The position numbers and the translations under genes are program-made. From Amycolatopsis sp. CA-230715 (GTDB taxonomy: Bacteria; Actinomycetota; Actinomycetes; Mycobacteriales; Pseudonocardiaceae), in assembly GCF_018736145.1 (NCBI RefSeq), contig NZ_CP059997.1:4835501-4899500 (forward strand): a DNA stretch of 64,000 nt, written 5' to 3'. Below are positions 32,767 to 41,944 of the stretch, one piece after another; position 1 is the first letter of the stretch, and each line of letters begins with the position of its first letter. Under the pieces are notes generated by a model that was not told where the DNA came from, ran no database searches, and was given only the letters and a program-made list of their open reading frames with translations.

Positions 32767-33459
32767 TCAGCGCTTCTTGATGACGGCGGCGAGGCCGTCG
32801 AGGATCCGGTCGAGCCCGAACTGCCAGCCGTGGTCGAACTCGTCACCGTCCACGCCGGGGTCCACTTCGGACGCCGCCTTCACCAGCGCGGGGAACAGTT
32901 CCGGGTGGCCGGCGACGAGCGGGCGCAGCGACCGGTCGGCGAGCCACGGCTGGGTGCCGCCGGACGCCTGCGAATGGGTGTTCCGCAGGTGGCCGCTGAG
33001 CAGGAACACGGCGTCCATCCGTTCGCCGCCGGTGAGCCCGGTGCCTTCGAGCGCGGCCACCGCCGACTCGGTCCACGCGACTTCGCGCGGCCCCGTCGGC
33101 CGGTCGCCGACGGTGGCCGTCGGCAGCCACGGGTGGCGTTGCCAGGTTTCGCGCATCAGGCGGCACCATTCGACCAGCCGGCCGCGCCAGCCGCCGCGGA
33201 CCCCGGCGAGATCGGGCGCGGGGCCGATCGCCAGCTCGGTCATCACCCCGAGCAACTGGGCCTTGTTCGCCACGTGCCGGTAGAGCGCCATCTTCGTCAC
33301 GTCGAGGCGGGCGGCGGCCTGCTGCATCGAAACCGACTCGATGCCCTCGGCGTCCGCCAGCGCCAAAGCGGCCTCGGCGATCCGGTCCACGGTGAGCGCG
33401 AGCCTCGCCGGTTTCGGCGGGTCCGCCCGCTGGTTCCACAGCAGGTCGGTGTCGGCCAT
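32767..33459 (-). CDS. TetR-family repressor (TetR C-domain type 1)
   Basis: A 230-aa protein: HTH RIAEAALALADAEGIESVSM and MQQAAARLDVTKMALYRHVA, with the TetR_C_1 type C-domain. Divergent from the dihydrofolate-reductase-family gene. Three tandem 15-bp sites spaced 18 bp lie in the 145-bp gap. Confidence 0.9.
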   Translation of the reverse strand: MADTDLLWNQRADPPKPARLALTVDRIAEAALALADAEGIESVSMQQAAARLDVTKMALYRHVANKAQLLGVMTELAIGPAPDLAGVRGGWRGRLVEWCRLMRETWQRHPWLPTATVGDRPTGPREVAWTESAVAALEGTGLTGGERMDAVFLLSGHLRNTHSQASGGTQPWLADRSLRPLVAGHPELFPALVKAASEVDPGVDGDEFDHGWQFGLDRILDGLAAVIKKR

Positions 33460-33511
33460 GCGGTCCTCCGGGCTGGTCGTGAAATCAGGTGCTTGTCAGC
33501 GGGCCGCTGAT

Positions 33512-33562
33512 GTGTCTAACGTACACCTTGTGTCCGCCGGACACTTCGTATCCACCGGATAC
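33512..33562. promoter_or_regulatory. Three tandem 15-bp operators with 18-bp period
   Basis: Site 2 GTGTCCGCCGGACAC (33530-33544) and site 3 GTATCCACCGGATAC (33548-33562) are near-identical palindromes with consensus GTRTCCRCCGGAYAC. Site 1 GTGTCTAACGTACAC (33512-33526) is degenerate but stands at the same 18-bp spacing. They lie between a TetR repressor and a reductase gene and probably regulate both. Confidence 0.82.
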
Positions 33563-33604
33563 TTCGGTGTCTGTGGGAATTTGCCGGTACTGAGGAGATT
33601 CGGC

Positions 33605-34153
33605 ATGCGCAAGATCGTGAGCAGCCTGTTCATCAGCCTCGACGGGGTAGTGGAATCGCCCGACAAGTGGTCGCTCGACTACTTCACCGACGAGATCGGC
33701 GCGTCCATCGGCGCGGTGATGGGCGATGCCGACGCGATGCTGCTCGGCAGAGCGACTTACGAGGGCTTCGCGGCCCACTGGCCACAACGGACGGTCGAAG
33801 ACGACGAAGGCGCGCCGTTCATGAACTCCACCCGCAAGTACGTCGCTTCCACCACACTGTCCACTGTGGAATGGGAGAACTCGGTGCTGCTCGAAGGAGA
33901 GCTCTCCGACGCCGTGCGCGAGCTGAAGGCGGGCGACGGCGGCGACATCATGACCAGCGGCAGCCCGAGCGTCGTGCGGTACCTGCTCGCGCACGGCCTG
34001 CTCGACCACCTGCACCTGCTGCTCTACCCGGTGGTGGTGGGCGCGGGCACGCGGCTGTTCGGCGACGACGGCACGCAGTTCGCGTTGAAGCTGTCCGGGT
34101 CCAAGACCTTCGACAACGGCGTGCTGGAGCTGAACTACACGCCGAACCGATGA
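33605..34153 (+). CDS. Dihydrofolate-reductase-family protein (RibD C-terminal-like)
   Basis: A 182-aa protein starting MRKIVSSLFISLDGVVESPDKW with further family motifs (DAMLLGRATYEGFAAHWP and MTSGSPSVVRYLLAHGLLDH, then LLLYPVVVGAGTRLF). NADPH-dependent reductase by family; substrate unknown. ATG at 33605. Under control of the TetR through the three operators upstream. Confidence 0.87.
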   Translation: MRKIVSSLFISLDGVVESPDKWSLDYFTDEIGASIGAVMGDADAMLLGRATYEGFAAHWPQRTVEDDEGAPFMNSTRKYVASTTLSTVEWENSVLLEGELSDAVRELKAGDGGDIMTSGSPSVVRYLLAHGLLDHLHLLLYPVVVGAGTRLFGDDGTQFALKLSGSKTFDNGVLELNYTPNR

Positions 34154-34168
34154 GCGGGCGCGCCCCGG

Positions 34169-34906
34169 TCAGCGCTTCCGGTTGCCCAGCAACAGCTTCC
34201 ACGGCATGAGCGCGGATTCGATCTGCACGCCGAGGCTCATCTTCGAGTCGCCATCGGCGCGTTCTTCGAACCGGATCGGGGTCTCCGCGATCCGCATGCC
34301 CGCCCGCACCGTGCGGTAGTTCATCTCGACCTGGAACGCGTAGCCGTTGCTGCGGATGGTCGGCAGGTCGATCTTCCGCAGCGCGGACGCGTGCCAGGCC
34401 TTGAAACCCGCCGTCGCGTCCTTGAGCCGCAGGCGCAGGATCGCGTTGACGTAGAAGTTCGCCCACGCGGAAAGCGCCTTGCGGTGCCACGCCCATTCGC
34501 CCGCCGCGGAACCGCCAGGCACGTACCGCGAGCCCAGCACCACCGCGGCGTCCGTGGTGGCGAGGATCTCCAGCATGGTCGGGATCACCTCGGCCGGGTG
34601 CGAGAGATCGGCGTCCATCTGGAGCACGATGTCGGCGCCTTCGTCGAGTGCGCGCGTGATGCCAGCGACGTAGGCGCGGCCGAGCCCGTTCTTCTCCGTG
34701 CGGTGCAGCACGCCGACGGTGCCCGGTGACTTCGCGGCCAGCTCGTCCGCGACCTCGCCGGTGCCGTCGGGGGAGTTGTCGTCGACGACCAGCACGCGCA
34801 GGTTCGGCACCGCCAGCCCGGTCACCATGCCGACGAGCTTGGGGAGGTTCTCCCGCTCGTTGTAGGTCGGCACCACGACCGTGACCTGTGGGTCACCTTC
34901 CCCCAT
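34169..34906 (-). CDS. ppm1: Polyprenol-monophosphomannose synthase (GT2, DPM1-like)
   Basis: A 245-aa GT2 glycosyltransferase: VVVPTYNERENLPKLV, the DxD-type VDDNSPDGTGEVADEL, metal-binding QMDADLSHPAE, and GSRYVPGG. No C-terminal membrane domain, so it is the catalytic DPM1/Ppm1 half. It transfers mannose from GDP-mannose to polyprenyl phosphate, giving the donor for lipoglycan and glycoprotein mannosylation in actinobacteria. ATG at 34906. Divergent from the giant glycosidase-like gene. Confidence 0.88.
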   Translation of the reverse strand: MGEGDPQVTVVVPTYNERENLPKLVGMVTGLAVPNLRVLVVDDNSPDGTGEVADELAAKSPGTVGVLHRTEKNGLGRAYVAGITRALDEGADIVLQMDADLSHPAEVIPTMLEILATTDAAVVLGSRYVPGGSAAGEWAWHRKALSAWANFYVNAILRLRLKDATAGFKAWHASALRKIDLPTIRSNGYAFQVEMNYRTVRAGMRIAETPIRFEERADGDSKMSLGVQIESALMPWKLLLGNRKR

Positions 34907-34940
34907 GTTCGCACTCCTCGGTCGGGGCTCGGCTGGTTTG

Positions 34941-34955
34941 GATACGAAGGGTATC
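34941..34955. promoter_or_regulatory. Small inverted repeat between divergent genes
   Basis: GATAC and GTATC flank GAAGG. It lies in the 160-bp gap between the mannosyltransferase gene and the giant protein gene. Only five pairs per arm, so it is a weak candidate operator. Confidence 0.35.
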
Positions 34956-35066
34956 GGACGACGTCGGCACCTACGGCATACGGCGTGCTCGCGAGGCCGC
35001 CAGCCTGCCCGAACACCTGCCCGATCGTCCACTGTGCGCGGACCGCGGCCTCGATATCACTGGGTC

Positions 35067-38000
35067 ATGATCACGGTACGACAGGTGGTTCCACGCGATC
35101 ACGCGATCCTGACCGGCCGCACCGCCCGGCTGACGGTGGGGCGCGACGGCAAGGTCTACCTCGGCGCGGGGGCCGACCTCGATCGAGGGCGGATCGACGC
35201 GATCCTGCGGATGAACGCCGACGGCTCCGACCGGACGGTGGTGGAAACGCCGCGGCCGCTGTGGGGCCTGCGCAACGTGACCGCGAACGCCGACGGGGTG
35301 CTGGCGCGCTGCGATCCGCACCATTCGCCGAAGGTCACCGTGCTCGCGCCGGACTTCACCGAGATCGGCACCAGGCGGTACAAGGCGCTGGACCCGTACT
35401 GGCGCAACCCGATGAAGGTCGAGGCGAGCACCCGCCCCGACAAGGGCTTCTACGTGCTCAACCGCGAGCTGCTGCCGGACGGGAAGACGGTGCGCGACCT
35501 CGTCGAGGTGCTCGCCCCTGCCGCGCCGGTGCCGGTGGTGCAGAGCTTCGGCCTGCCGCTGCCCGAAAACTCCGAGCTGCCGATGGACCTCCGCGTGCTC
35601 GTCCGCGGCACCGGGTACGTGTACGTGCTCTACTCCGCGCCCGGCGGGTCGTTCGTGCGCAGGCTGGTGGCCAGGGGCGGGCAGTTCTTCGAAGAGGGCA
35701 GGAAGGTGCTCGGCGTCCAGCCCGACGAGCCGTCCTACGGTCTCGGCGGCTGGGAGGTCGACGACAACGACGTGCTCTACATCCTGAAACCGGGAAACCT
35801 GGACAGCCCGCGGTTGCAGCGGTACCGCCTCGACAAGGACGTCGAGAAGGACCTCGGCGACCTTCCGCTGACCGGTCCGAAGTGGACCGCGCAGCCGAGG
35901 GCGGTGCGGATCCTCGACGGCGTGGTGTTCGTCCAGCTCAACACCGACGACGAACTGTTCCGGTGCTACCACCTGGCGGACGGGACGCACTTCCGGACCG
36001 TGGAGCCGAACCGTGACGTGCTGACGGCTGTTTTCCCCGATGACACGAGCGAATTCGGGCCGTGGACGGCGGGCACCGCGGTCCCGGTCCAGCTCGCGTT
36101 CGAACGGCACGAGGACGGTCAGGTCACGGCGCTGGCGCCGCCGCGGTGGCGGGTGTGGGCGCGCACGCTCGGCTGCCTCGACTACCGCGAGCTCGCGTTG
36201 ACGCCGGGCGGCACCGGGTTCACCATCGCGGTCCCGCCGGAGCTGACCGGGTTGATCCAGCTCAAGATCACCGCGGAGACCGCGGGCTGGCAGCGCGGCG
36301 CGGAGCCGGAGTGGGCGGTGCGGCGCTGGCTCGAAGTCCGCGCACCCGGTGGGTCCGGCTCGGCGGCGGTGATCACCCGCGCGAACGTGAGCCGGGCCGT
36401 CGGCGCGGACCTGAAGACGACCAGGGAACCGGTCAACCGCCTGTGCTACGGCCGCGGTGAATGGATCGAAGCCCAGGTGATCGCCGACGGTGCGGCGGAG
36501 GTTCCGGTGGAACTCACCGATGCCACTGGTCGCGTGCTCGCCGCGGGGAAGGTGGCCCCGGCCGCGGTGTTCACAGTGGACGGTCGGCTCACCGCGCTGC
36601 TACCGCCCGGCGATTACCGGCTGCGTGCCCGCGTGGCCGGGCGCACCACCGCCGACCAGCCGCTGCGCATCGGGCCTGGCCAGCCGCCGTCACCGTTCCC
36701 CTATCTCCAGTACGGCGACTACCGCCCCGCCTACCCGTGGACCGCGCCGACACCGTCCACATCGGACCTTCCCGACCGAGTGGTGGCGCATCTGGAACGG
36801 ACCAGGACGCTCGGCGTGCGGATGTTCGCCGAACGGATCGGCGGCGGCCGCAAAGGCGATCTCGACATTGGTCACGCGCTCGCGGACACTCTTGCGCTGC
36901 GGGACTGGCTCACCGCGCACGGCGTCGTCCCGCCGGAACGCGCGATCACACTGCCCGCGGCGAGCCAGGCCGTCACCGGCTACGGCGCGTACGGCGCGAC
37001 CCTGATGGCGATCCTGCTCAACATGGACGCCGGGCTGCCGTACAGCGACGGCAAGATCGACGGGCGCACCCGTGAGCGACTGCTCGCCGACATCGACCAG
37101 GTCAGCGACGCACTGGCGGGCGAACCCGGGTTCCGGGGCTGGGTGTGGGCGGCGAACTGGTGGCTCGGCAGCGGCCTCCAGGACGCCGACGCGCAGGCCG
37201 CGAAGGACCCCGAGTACCAGCGCGTGCTGGAGCGGAGCCGGGTCACCGGCCGGTGGGATCCCTTGCACGACACCAAATCCGGCGAACGGCTGACCGTGGC
37301 GCCCGCGCTGTGGCGCGAGTTCGGCGAGCACCTGCGGGCGCGGTACCCGGATCTCGTCACCGCGGCGAGCGGTTCGTTCAACAACGGCAACGTCTACGCG
37401 CCGCTGTCGTTCGACGGGGCCGACGAGGTCGATCTGCACTTCCAGTTCGAGGGCATGACGGTGCCTGGCTGGACCGCGCTGGCGCACGACCTGCGGCGGC
37501 GGCCCGGCAAGCGCACGCTGTTGCACGCCGAGCACCACAACGACACCGGCACCGGCGAACAGGTGCTGGCCATGCACGGGCTGGCGCTGCTGCGGGGCGC
37601 GGACAGCGCGGGGACCGCTGGTTCGATCCCGGAGCCGTACCGGTTCGCGCCGGAGGACGGGCGCAGCGGCTATCCCGGCATGGTGTCGGTGTACCGCGCG
37701 CTGGGTGCGCTGCTGCGCGAGCACGGACCATGGCTGTCCACTTTGGAGGGTTCGGATCGGCTGGCGATCCTGCTCTCCGGTCGCGCCTTCCGGTTGTCGC
37801 CGTGGCCGTTCCTGCCGTTGCACCTCCGCCGCGTGCACGAGGCTTATTTGTCGTGCCTGCTGGCGGGTTTCCCGGCGACCATCGTGTACGCCGAGGACCT
37901 CGCGAGCACGCCGCTCACCGGGTTCGACGCGATCCTGCTCGTGGACGAGCAGTTCGAGCCGGAGCCCGCGGTGGCCGCGGCGATCAAGGCGGCGCGCGTC

Positions 38001-40499
38001 CCGGTGTTCCGCGACGGCACCTGCAACGCCGCCGTGGTACCGGAAAGCAGGCCGCTCGGCGTCTCCTTCGACGCCGTGCCGCTCGACGTGTACGAGGCGA
38101 ACACCGATTCCGCCGCCGCGTACTGGCGCGAAGCCGTGCTCGGGCACGTCGCCGAGCTGCGCCGGGTGCTGGCCACGGTGACCGAGCCGGTGGCGGACGT
38201 GCACGTCGACGGTGTCCGAGAGCCGGAAGTGCTTGTCTCCCAACGTGTTTCCGAGAAAGCCAAGTACCTGTTCGTCGCCAACGACGCACTGCTCGGGCTC
38301 GACCAGGGCTTGCTCGCGCGCACCGCGAGCGGGAACGCGAGCCGTGCGCCGCTGACCGCGCGGATCGGGCTGCGCGGGCGCGAGGGCGCGGTCTACGACG
38401 TGTTCGGCGGTACGCGGGTCACGCCCGTCGACGGCGCGGTGACCGCGGAGCTGCGGCACCTGCCGTTCGCGGTCTTCGCGGTCCTCCCGGCGGAAATCCG
38501 CGAGGTGCGCCTGGTCGTGGAGCTGACCGGCCGCGAAATCGCCTGGTCGGCCGAGGTCGCGGGGCCGACCGGAGCCAGGATTCCGGCGAGCGTCCCGGTG
38601 CGGGTCGTGGTCCGCGACGCCGCGGGTGCCGCGTTCGACGAGCGCGCCGCGGCCGCGGGATCCAGTGGCGCCCGCGGGACGGTCACGCCCCCGCTCACGG
38701 TGGCCGGGCGGTGCACCGTGACGGCCACCGAGTTGTTCAGCGGGCGTTCGGCGGCGATGTCCGTCGACGTGCCCGGCGTGCCGGTGCCGCTCGACCTCAC
38801 CGGAATCCCGCCTGCCGCGACCGGCCGGGTGCAGGCGCGTCCCGCCGAGGCCGTCGAACCGTTCCGGCCCGCGCGGTCCCGGTTCGGCGCGAAACTGCGC
38901 GGTGTCGCGGTTTCCGCCGACGGCGCCGCGGCGGTGCTGGCGGGGTTCGACTGGGACGCGAACACGCACGGCATCGACCTGGCCACCGGCGCGGTCCGCT
39001 GGCAGCGCCGGATCGGGCAGCACTTCGCCTTCGCGCCCGGCCGCGCGGGTGCCGGGTTCGCGGTCGCCGGAACCGCGTTCGACCGGCCGCAGGGCTACGG
39101 CCTCTACCTGCTCGGCGCGGACGGCGTCCCATCGCGGCGGTTCGACCTTTATGGACTCCCGTCCCGCCTCGGTTACCGTGCTGTGCAAGCGTTGCAGCAG
39201 CGCAACGACGGCGGGTTCGCGGTGCCGTCGAGCGGGGCGTGGGTCGCGACGTCGGGCAGTATCGGGATCGCGGTGTGGAAAGCGGGCGAGTGGGCCGGCT
39301 GGCACCGGGACACTCCGCGCGACGCGAAGTTCGGCAGCAGGGCGCCCGCGGTGCTCGCCGCGGCCGGTGATTCGCTGCTAGTCGCGGACGGCACGACCGT
39401 CCACTTCCATCAGTCCGCATCAGACAGTCCGTTGTGGAGTGTCGACCTGCTCGCCGTCCAGACGGGCGCCAAGGGGCCCGGCTCCGTGCGCTCGCTGGTG
39501 GTTTCCGCGGACGGCCGAACCTGCGCCGCGCTCACGAACTGCCGCGGCGGGCTGGTCTTCGTGCTCGACCTCGCGACCGGCGCGCTCCGCCGCACGCTCC
39601 CGGTGGACGGTGACCAGGCCGCGCTTTCCGCGGACGGCTCGCGGCTCGCCGTCGTCGGCAAGAACCAGCTCCGCTGCTTCGACCTGGCCGCCCCGGGCGC
39701 CGAGCGCTGGGTGTACGGCGGTGACGATCTCCTGCGCGGCCCCGTGTTCGCGCCCGACGGGCGGCTCGCGATGGGCACCGAGATCGGCACGCTCGTCGTG
39801 CTCGACACCGACGGAAACCCTTTGCTGGAACGGGATCTCGAAGCGCTTCCCGCCGTCGCGTGGCTACCGGGCGGGGATCTGCTCGCCGCGACCTGGATGG
39901 GTGACGTGCACCGGCTCGGCCGCGACTACACCCCGCGCTGGCGCACCAAGGTGACCAGCGCCGGAGCGGACGTCCGGGGCAGGCTGCTCGCACCGGACAC
40001 CGTGCCGGTCAGCCGCATCGACGGCTGGGGCAACGCCGAACCCGACCCGGCGCCGCTGCGTCCGAACCTGATGACCGGCGGAAAGTCCTATTTGGACCTC
40101 CGGGTGGCGCGGCTCGTGGACCGGCCCGAAGTGGTGGACGGAAACCTGACCCCGCGAACCCCGGCCCCCGGCGAATGGGGCCCGGTCGAATTCCCCGCGG
40201 AGACACCGGGACTGGAGTCGTACCTGTACCTCGACCTGCCGCGCCCGTGCCGCGTCACCGGCATCACCGTCGTCGAGGACGCGCGCCGCCCCGAATCCTG
40301 GTGGCGCGACCTGCGGCTGGACTACCAGAACGCCGCGACCGCCTGGGTTCCCGCCGGGCCGCTGCTCTCGGACACCGCGGTGCACACCCACCTGCTCGCG
40401 GCCCCCGTGGAGACGGCGAAACTGCGCCTGCGCCTGCCGACCCCGCCGGTGGACCTGCCCCGCCAAGCGGAAGTCATCGTGCACGGCACCCCGCTCTGA
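35067..40499 (+). CDS. 1810-aa multidomain protein with propellers and glycosidase-like TIM barrel
   Basis: The largest protein in the window. From N to C: a beta-propeller (about 1-325, with repeating strands such as GLRNVTANADGVLARC), a first Ig-like region (about 330-540), a glycoside-hydrolase-like barrel plus trimerisation/GATase-like part (about 545-1150; blocks PYLQYGDYRPAYPW, HAEHHNDTGTGEQV, FDAILLVDEQFEP), a second Ig-like region (about 1155-1265), a PQQ/WD-like second propeller (about 1270-1685; IDLATGAVRWQRRIG), and a discoidin-like galactose-binding end (about 1690-1810). No signal peptide, so it acts in the cytoplasm or is exported by an unusual route. Single-domain assignments come from pattern reading only. 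Confidence 0.72.
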   Translation: MITVRQVVPRDHAILTGRTARLTVGRDGKVYLGAGADLDRGRIDAILRMNADGSDRTVVETPRPLWGLRNVTANADGVLARCDPHHSPKVTVLAPDFTEIGTRRYKALDPYWRNPMKVEASTRPDKGFYVLNRELLPDGKTVRDLVEVLAPAAPVPVVQSFGLPLPENSELPMDLRVLVRGTGYVYVLYSAPGGSFVRRLVARGGQFFEEGRKVLGVQPDEPSYGLGGWEVDDNDVLYILKPGNLDSPRLQRYRLDKDVEKDLGDLPLTGPKWTAQPRAVRILDGVVFVQLNTDDELFRCYHLADGTHFRTVEPNRDVLTAVFPDDTSEFGPWTAGTAVPVQLAFERHEDGQVTALAPPRWRVWARTLGCLDYRELALTPGGTGFTIAVPPELTGLIQLKITAETAGWQRGAEPEWAVRRWLEVRAPGGSGSAAVITRANVSRAVGADLKTTREPVNRLCYGRGEWIEAQVIADGAAEVPVELTDATGRVLAAGKVAPAAVFTVDGRLTALLPPGDYRLRARVAGRTTADQPLRIGPGQPPSPFPYLQYGDYRPAYPWTAPTPSTSDLPDRVVAHLERTRTLGVRMFAERIGGGRKGDLDIGHALADTLALRDWLTAHGVVPPERAITLPAASQAVTGYGAYGATLMAILLNMDAGLPYSDGKIDGRTRERLLADIDQVSDALAGEPGFRGWVWAANWWLGSGLQDADAQAAKDPEYQRVLERSRVTGRWDPLHDTKSGERLTVAPALWREFGEHLRARYPDLVTAASGSFNNGNVYAPLSFDGADEVDLHFQFEGMTVPGWTALAHDLRRRPGKRTLLHAEHHNDTGTGEQVLAMHGLALLRGADSAGTAGSIPEPYRFAPEDGRSGYPGMVSVYRALGALLREHGPWLSTLEGSDRLAILLSGRAFRLSPWPFLPLHLRRVHEAYLSCLLAGFPATIVYAEDLASTPLTGFDAILLVDEQFEPEPAVAAAIKAARVPVFRDGTCNAAVVPESRPLGVSFDAVPLDVYEANTDSAAAYWREAVLGHVAELRRVLATVTEPVADVHVDGVREPEVLVSQRVSEKAKYLFVANDALLGLDQGLLARTASGNASRAPLTARIGLRGREGAVYDVFGGTRVTPVDGAVTAELRHLPFAVFAVLPAEIREVRLVVELTGREIAWSAEVAGPTGARIPASVPVRVVVRDAAGAAFDERAAAAGSSGARGTVTPPLTVAGRCTVTATELFSGRSAAMSVDVPGVPVPLDLTGIPPAATGRVQARPAEAVEPFRPARSRFGAKLRGVAVSADGAAAVLAGFDWDANTHGIDLATGAVRWQRRIGQHFAFAPGRAGAGFAVAGTAFDRPQGYGLYLLGADGVPSRRFDLYGLPSRLGYRAVQALQQRNDGGFAVPSSGAWVATSGSIGIAVWKAGEWAGWHRDTPRDAKFGSRAPAVLAAAGDSLLVADGTTVHFHQSASDSPLWSVDLLAVQTGAKGPGSVRSLVVSADGRTCAALTNCRGGLVFVLDLATGALRRTLPVDGDQAALSADGSRLAVVGKNQLRCFDLAAPGAERWVYGGDDLLRGPVFAPDGRLAMGTEIGTLVVLDTDGNPLLERDLEALPAVAWLPGGDLLAATWMGDVHRLGRDYTPRWRTKVTSAGADVRGRLLAPDTVPVSRIDGWGNAEPDPAPLRPNLMTGGKSYLDLRVARLVDRPEVVDGNLTPRTPAPGEWGPVEFPAETPGLESYLYLDLPRPCRVTGITVVEDARRPESWWRDLRLDYQNAATAWVPAGPLLSDTAVHTHLLAAPVETAKLRLRLPTPPVDLPRQAEVIVHGTPL

Positions 40500-40523
40500 C
40501 CGTGCGGGCCCGCGAATGTCCCT

Positions 40524-40880
40524 GATGGTCACCTTGACGGCGCTGAACACGGCGCTCAATGCCGTGAAGGTGGCCATCACGGCATACCGCCGTGGTGGCT
40601 TCAGCACGGGATGGTGTTGTGAGGGTCGAGTTCGGGGCGCTCAGTGCCGTCATGGTGGCCTTCAGGGCGCCCCGGCAGGCTGCCGCCGCCAAGCGAGGGT
40701 GGAGTTCGCGGCGCTAGCTGCCCCGAAGGCCACCTTCGGGGCAGGAAACAGAACGCGAACGCCCGCGAGCCACCCACCCCGATCCCCGCAGGAGCGTCCT
40801 CCAGAGCACGGCCTCGACCGAACGCCCCTGATGACCACCATGACGGCACTCAATGCCGTGAAGGCCACCTTCAGGGCATA
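40524..40880. repeat. Intergenic cluster of REP-like family A and B elements
   Basis: No gene is visible between 40500 and 40906. Family B: arms GATGGTCACCTTGACGGC (40524-40541) and GCCGTGAAGGTGGCCATC (40561-40578), 16 of 18 pairing; a partial copy at 40635-40670; and another around 40828-40880 with the CGGCA-CTCAA-TGCCG hairpin followed by GAAGGCCACCTTC. Family A: CTGCCCCGAAGG/CCTTCGGGGCAG (40718-40744) around CCA. Both share the core GAAGGCCACCTTC. Confidence 0.85.
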
Positions 40881-40906
40881 CCGCCGTGGTGTCCGGCCGC
40901 CGGAGA

Positions 40907-41944
40907 TCAGCCGTACGCGGCGAGGACGGCGTCGCTCACTTCGCATTGGTGCGGTGCGCCTTCGAGGCCGCTTTCCAGCAGGTTCGTCAAGTAAGCGAAC
41001 ACGAGCCCGCGATCAGGATCGGCCCAGCCGAGGCAGCAGTTGGAACCGTTGTGGCCGAAGGTGTTCCGTCCGCTGGTCCGGCCCATCGGCCGCGGGCGCG
41101 CGGGGTCCGGTCCCGGCCCGCCGAGCTGGAACGCCTGCGACCACCGGATCGGCAGCCGGAGCAGCCGGTCGGTTTCGCCGTCGCTGGACGGTCGCCGCGC
41201 TTCGGCGACCGTGTCCGGGGAGAGGACGCGGACGCCGTCGAGTTCCCCGCCGTTCACCAACATCCGGTAGAACCGCGCCAGGTCCCGTGCGGTGCTCGAC
41301 ATCGTCGCGGCCGGGATGACGGCTTGGCGCAGGGCGCGGCGGTTGAACACCGCCTGCCGGATCTTGCCGTCCATTCCCCGAGCGCGCACCGGGACACGGT
41401 CGCGCCACAGCGAGGCAGGCGTGCCGAGGTGCGTCCGGGAAAGGCCGAGCGGGTCGAGGAGTTCGGTCCGCAGCACGTCCCGCAGGTCCTTCCCGGTCAC
41501 CCGCTGGACCAGTTCGCCGAGGACGAACCCGTAGCTGAGGATGTGGTACGCGGGCACCTCGCCCGGCGGCCACCGCGGTCGCGCCCGTTCGAGCGCGCGG
41601 ACGGACCGCGGCCAGTTCGCCGCCACGAGCGCGTCACGGCGGATTCCGCGCGCGACGGGCACCCCGGAACGGTGCTGGAGCACCTGCCGGATCGTGACGG
41701 TTTCCTTGCCGTGCCGCCCGAATTCGGGCCAGTGCCGGGCCACCGGATCGTCGAGCCCGAGCAGGCCGCGTTTGGCCAAGAGGTGCACGAGCACCGCGAC
41801 GAACGGTTTGCCCGCGGAGAACAGCAGGAACGGGACATCGGGCGAACAGCCGAAAGCGTTGTCCACGAGCACTTCCCCGTCGCGGACCACCACGAGCTGG
41901 GCCTTCGCGCCGCGTGCGGCGACCAGTTCGGCCACCGGGTTCAC
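40907..41944 (-). CDS. Serine hydrolase of the beta-lactamase/esterase (DD-peptidase) fold
   Basis: A 345-aa enzyme: SxxK motif in FLLFSAGKPFVAV (about residue 43), the Tyr-containing block PAYHILSYGFVLGEL (about 150) in place of the usual YSN, and the late HNG-type FGHNGSNCCLGWADP. Family VIII esterase or D-stereospecific hydrolase; not necessarily a lactamase. GTG at 41944 overlaps the stop of the TetR gene; both are transcribed away from the patatin/BVMO/SDR operon. Confidence 0.85.
   Translation of the reverse strand: MNPVAELVAARGAKAQLVVVRDGEVLVDNAFGCSPDVPFLLFSAGKPFVAVLVHLLAKRGLLGLDDPVARHWPEFGRHGKETVTIRQVLQHRSGVPVARGIRRDALVAANWPRSVRALERARPRWPPGEVPAYHILSYGFVLGELVQRVTGKDLRDVLRTELLDPLGLSRTHLGTPASLWRDRVPVRARGMDGKIRQAVFNRRALRQAVIPAATMSSTARDLARFYRMLVNGGELDGVRVLSPDTVAEARRPSSDGETDRLLRLPIRWSQAFQLGGPGPDPARPRPMGRTSGRNTFGHNGSNCCLGWADPDRGLVFAYLTNLLESGLEGAPHQCEVSDAVLAAYG

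Noticed and set aside
36690..39305. 871-codon minus-strand frame inside the giant gene
   Set aside because: No recognisable domains, composition of a shadow frame, and the plus-strand protein has coherent domain structure.
40500..40906. Small open frames in the repeat cluster between the giant gene and the serine hydrolase
   Set aside because: They are translations of the palindromic repeats, with mirrored residues on both strands and no ribosome site.
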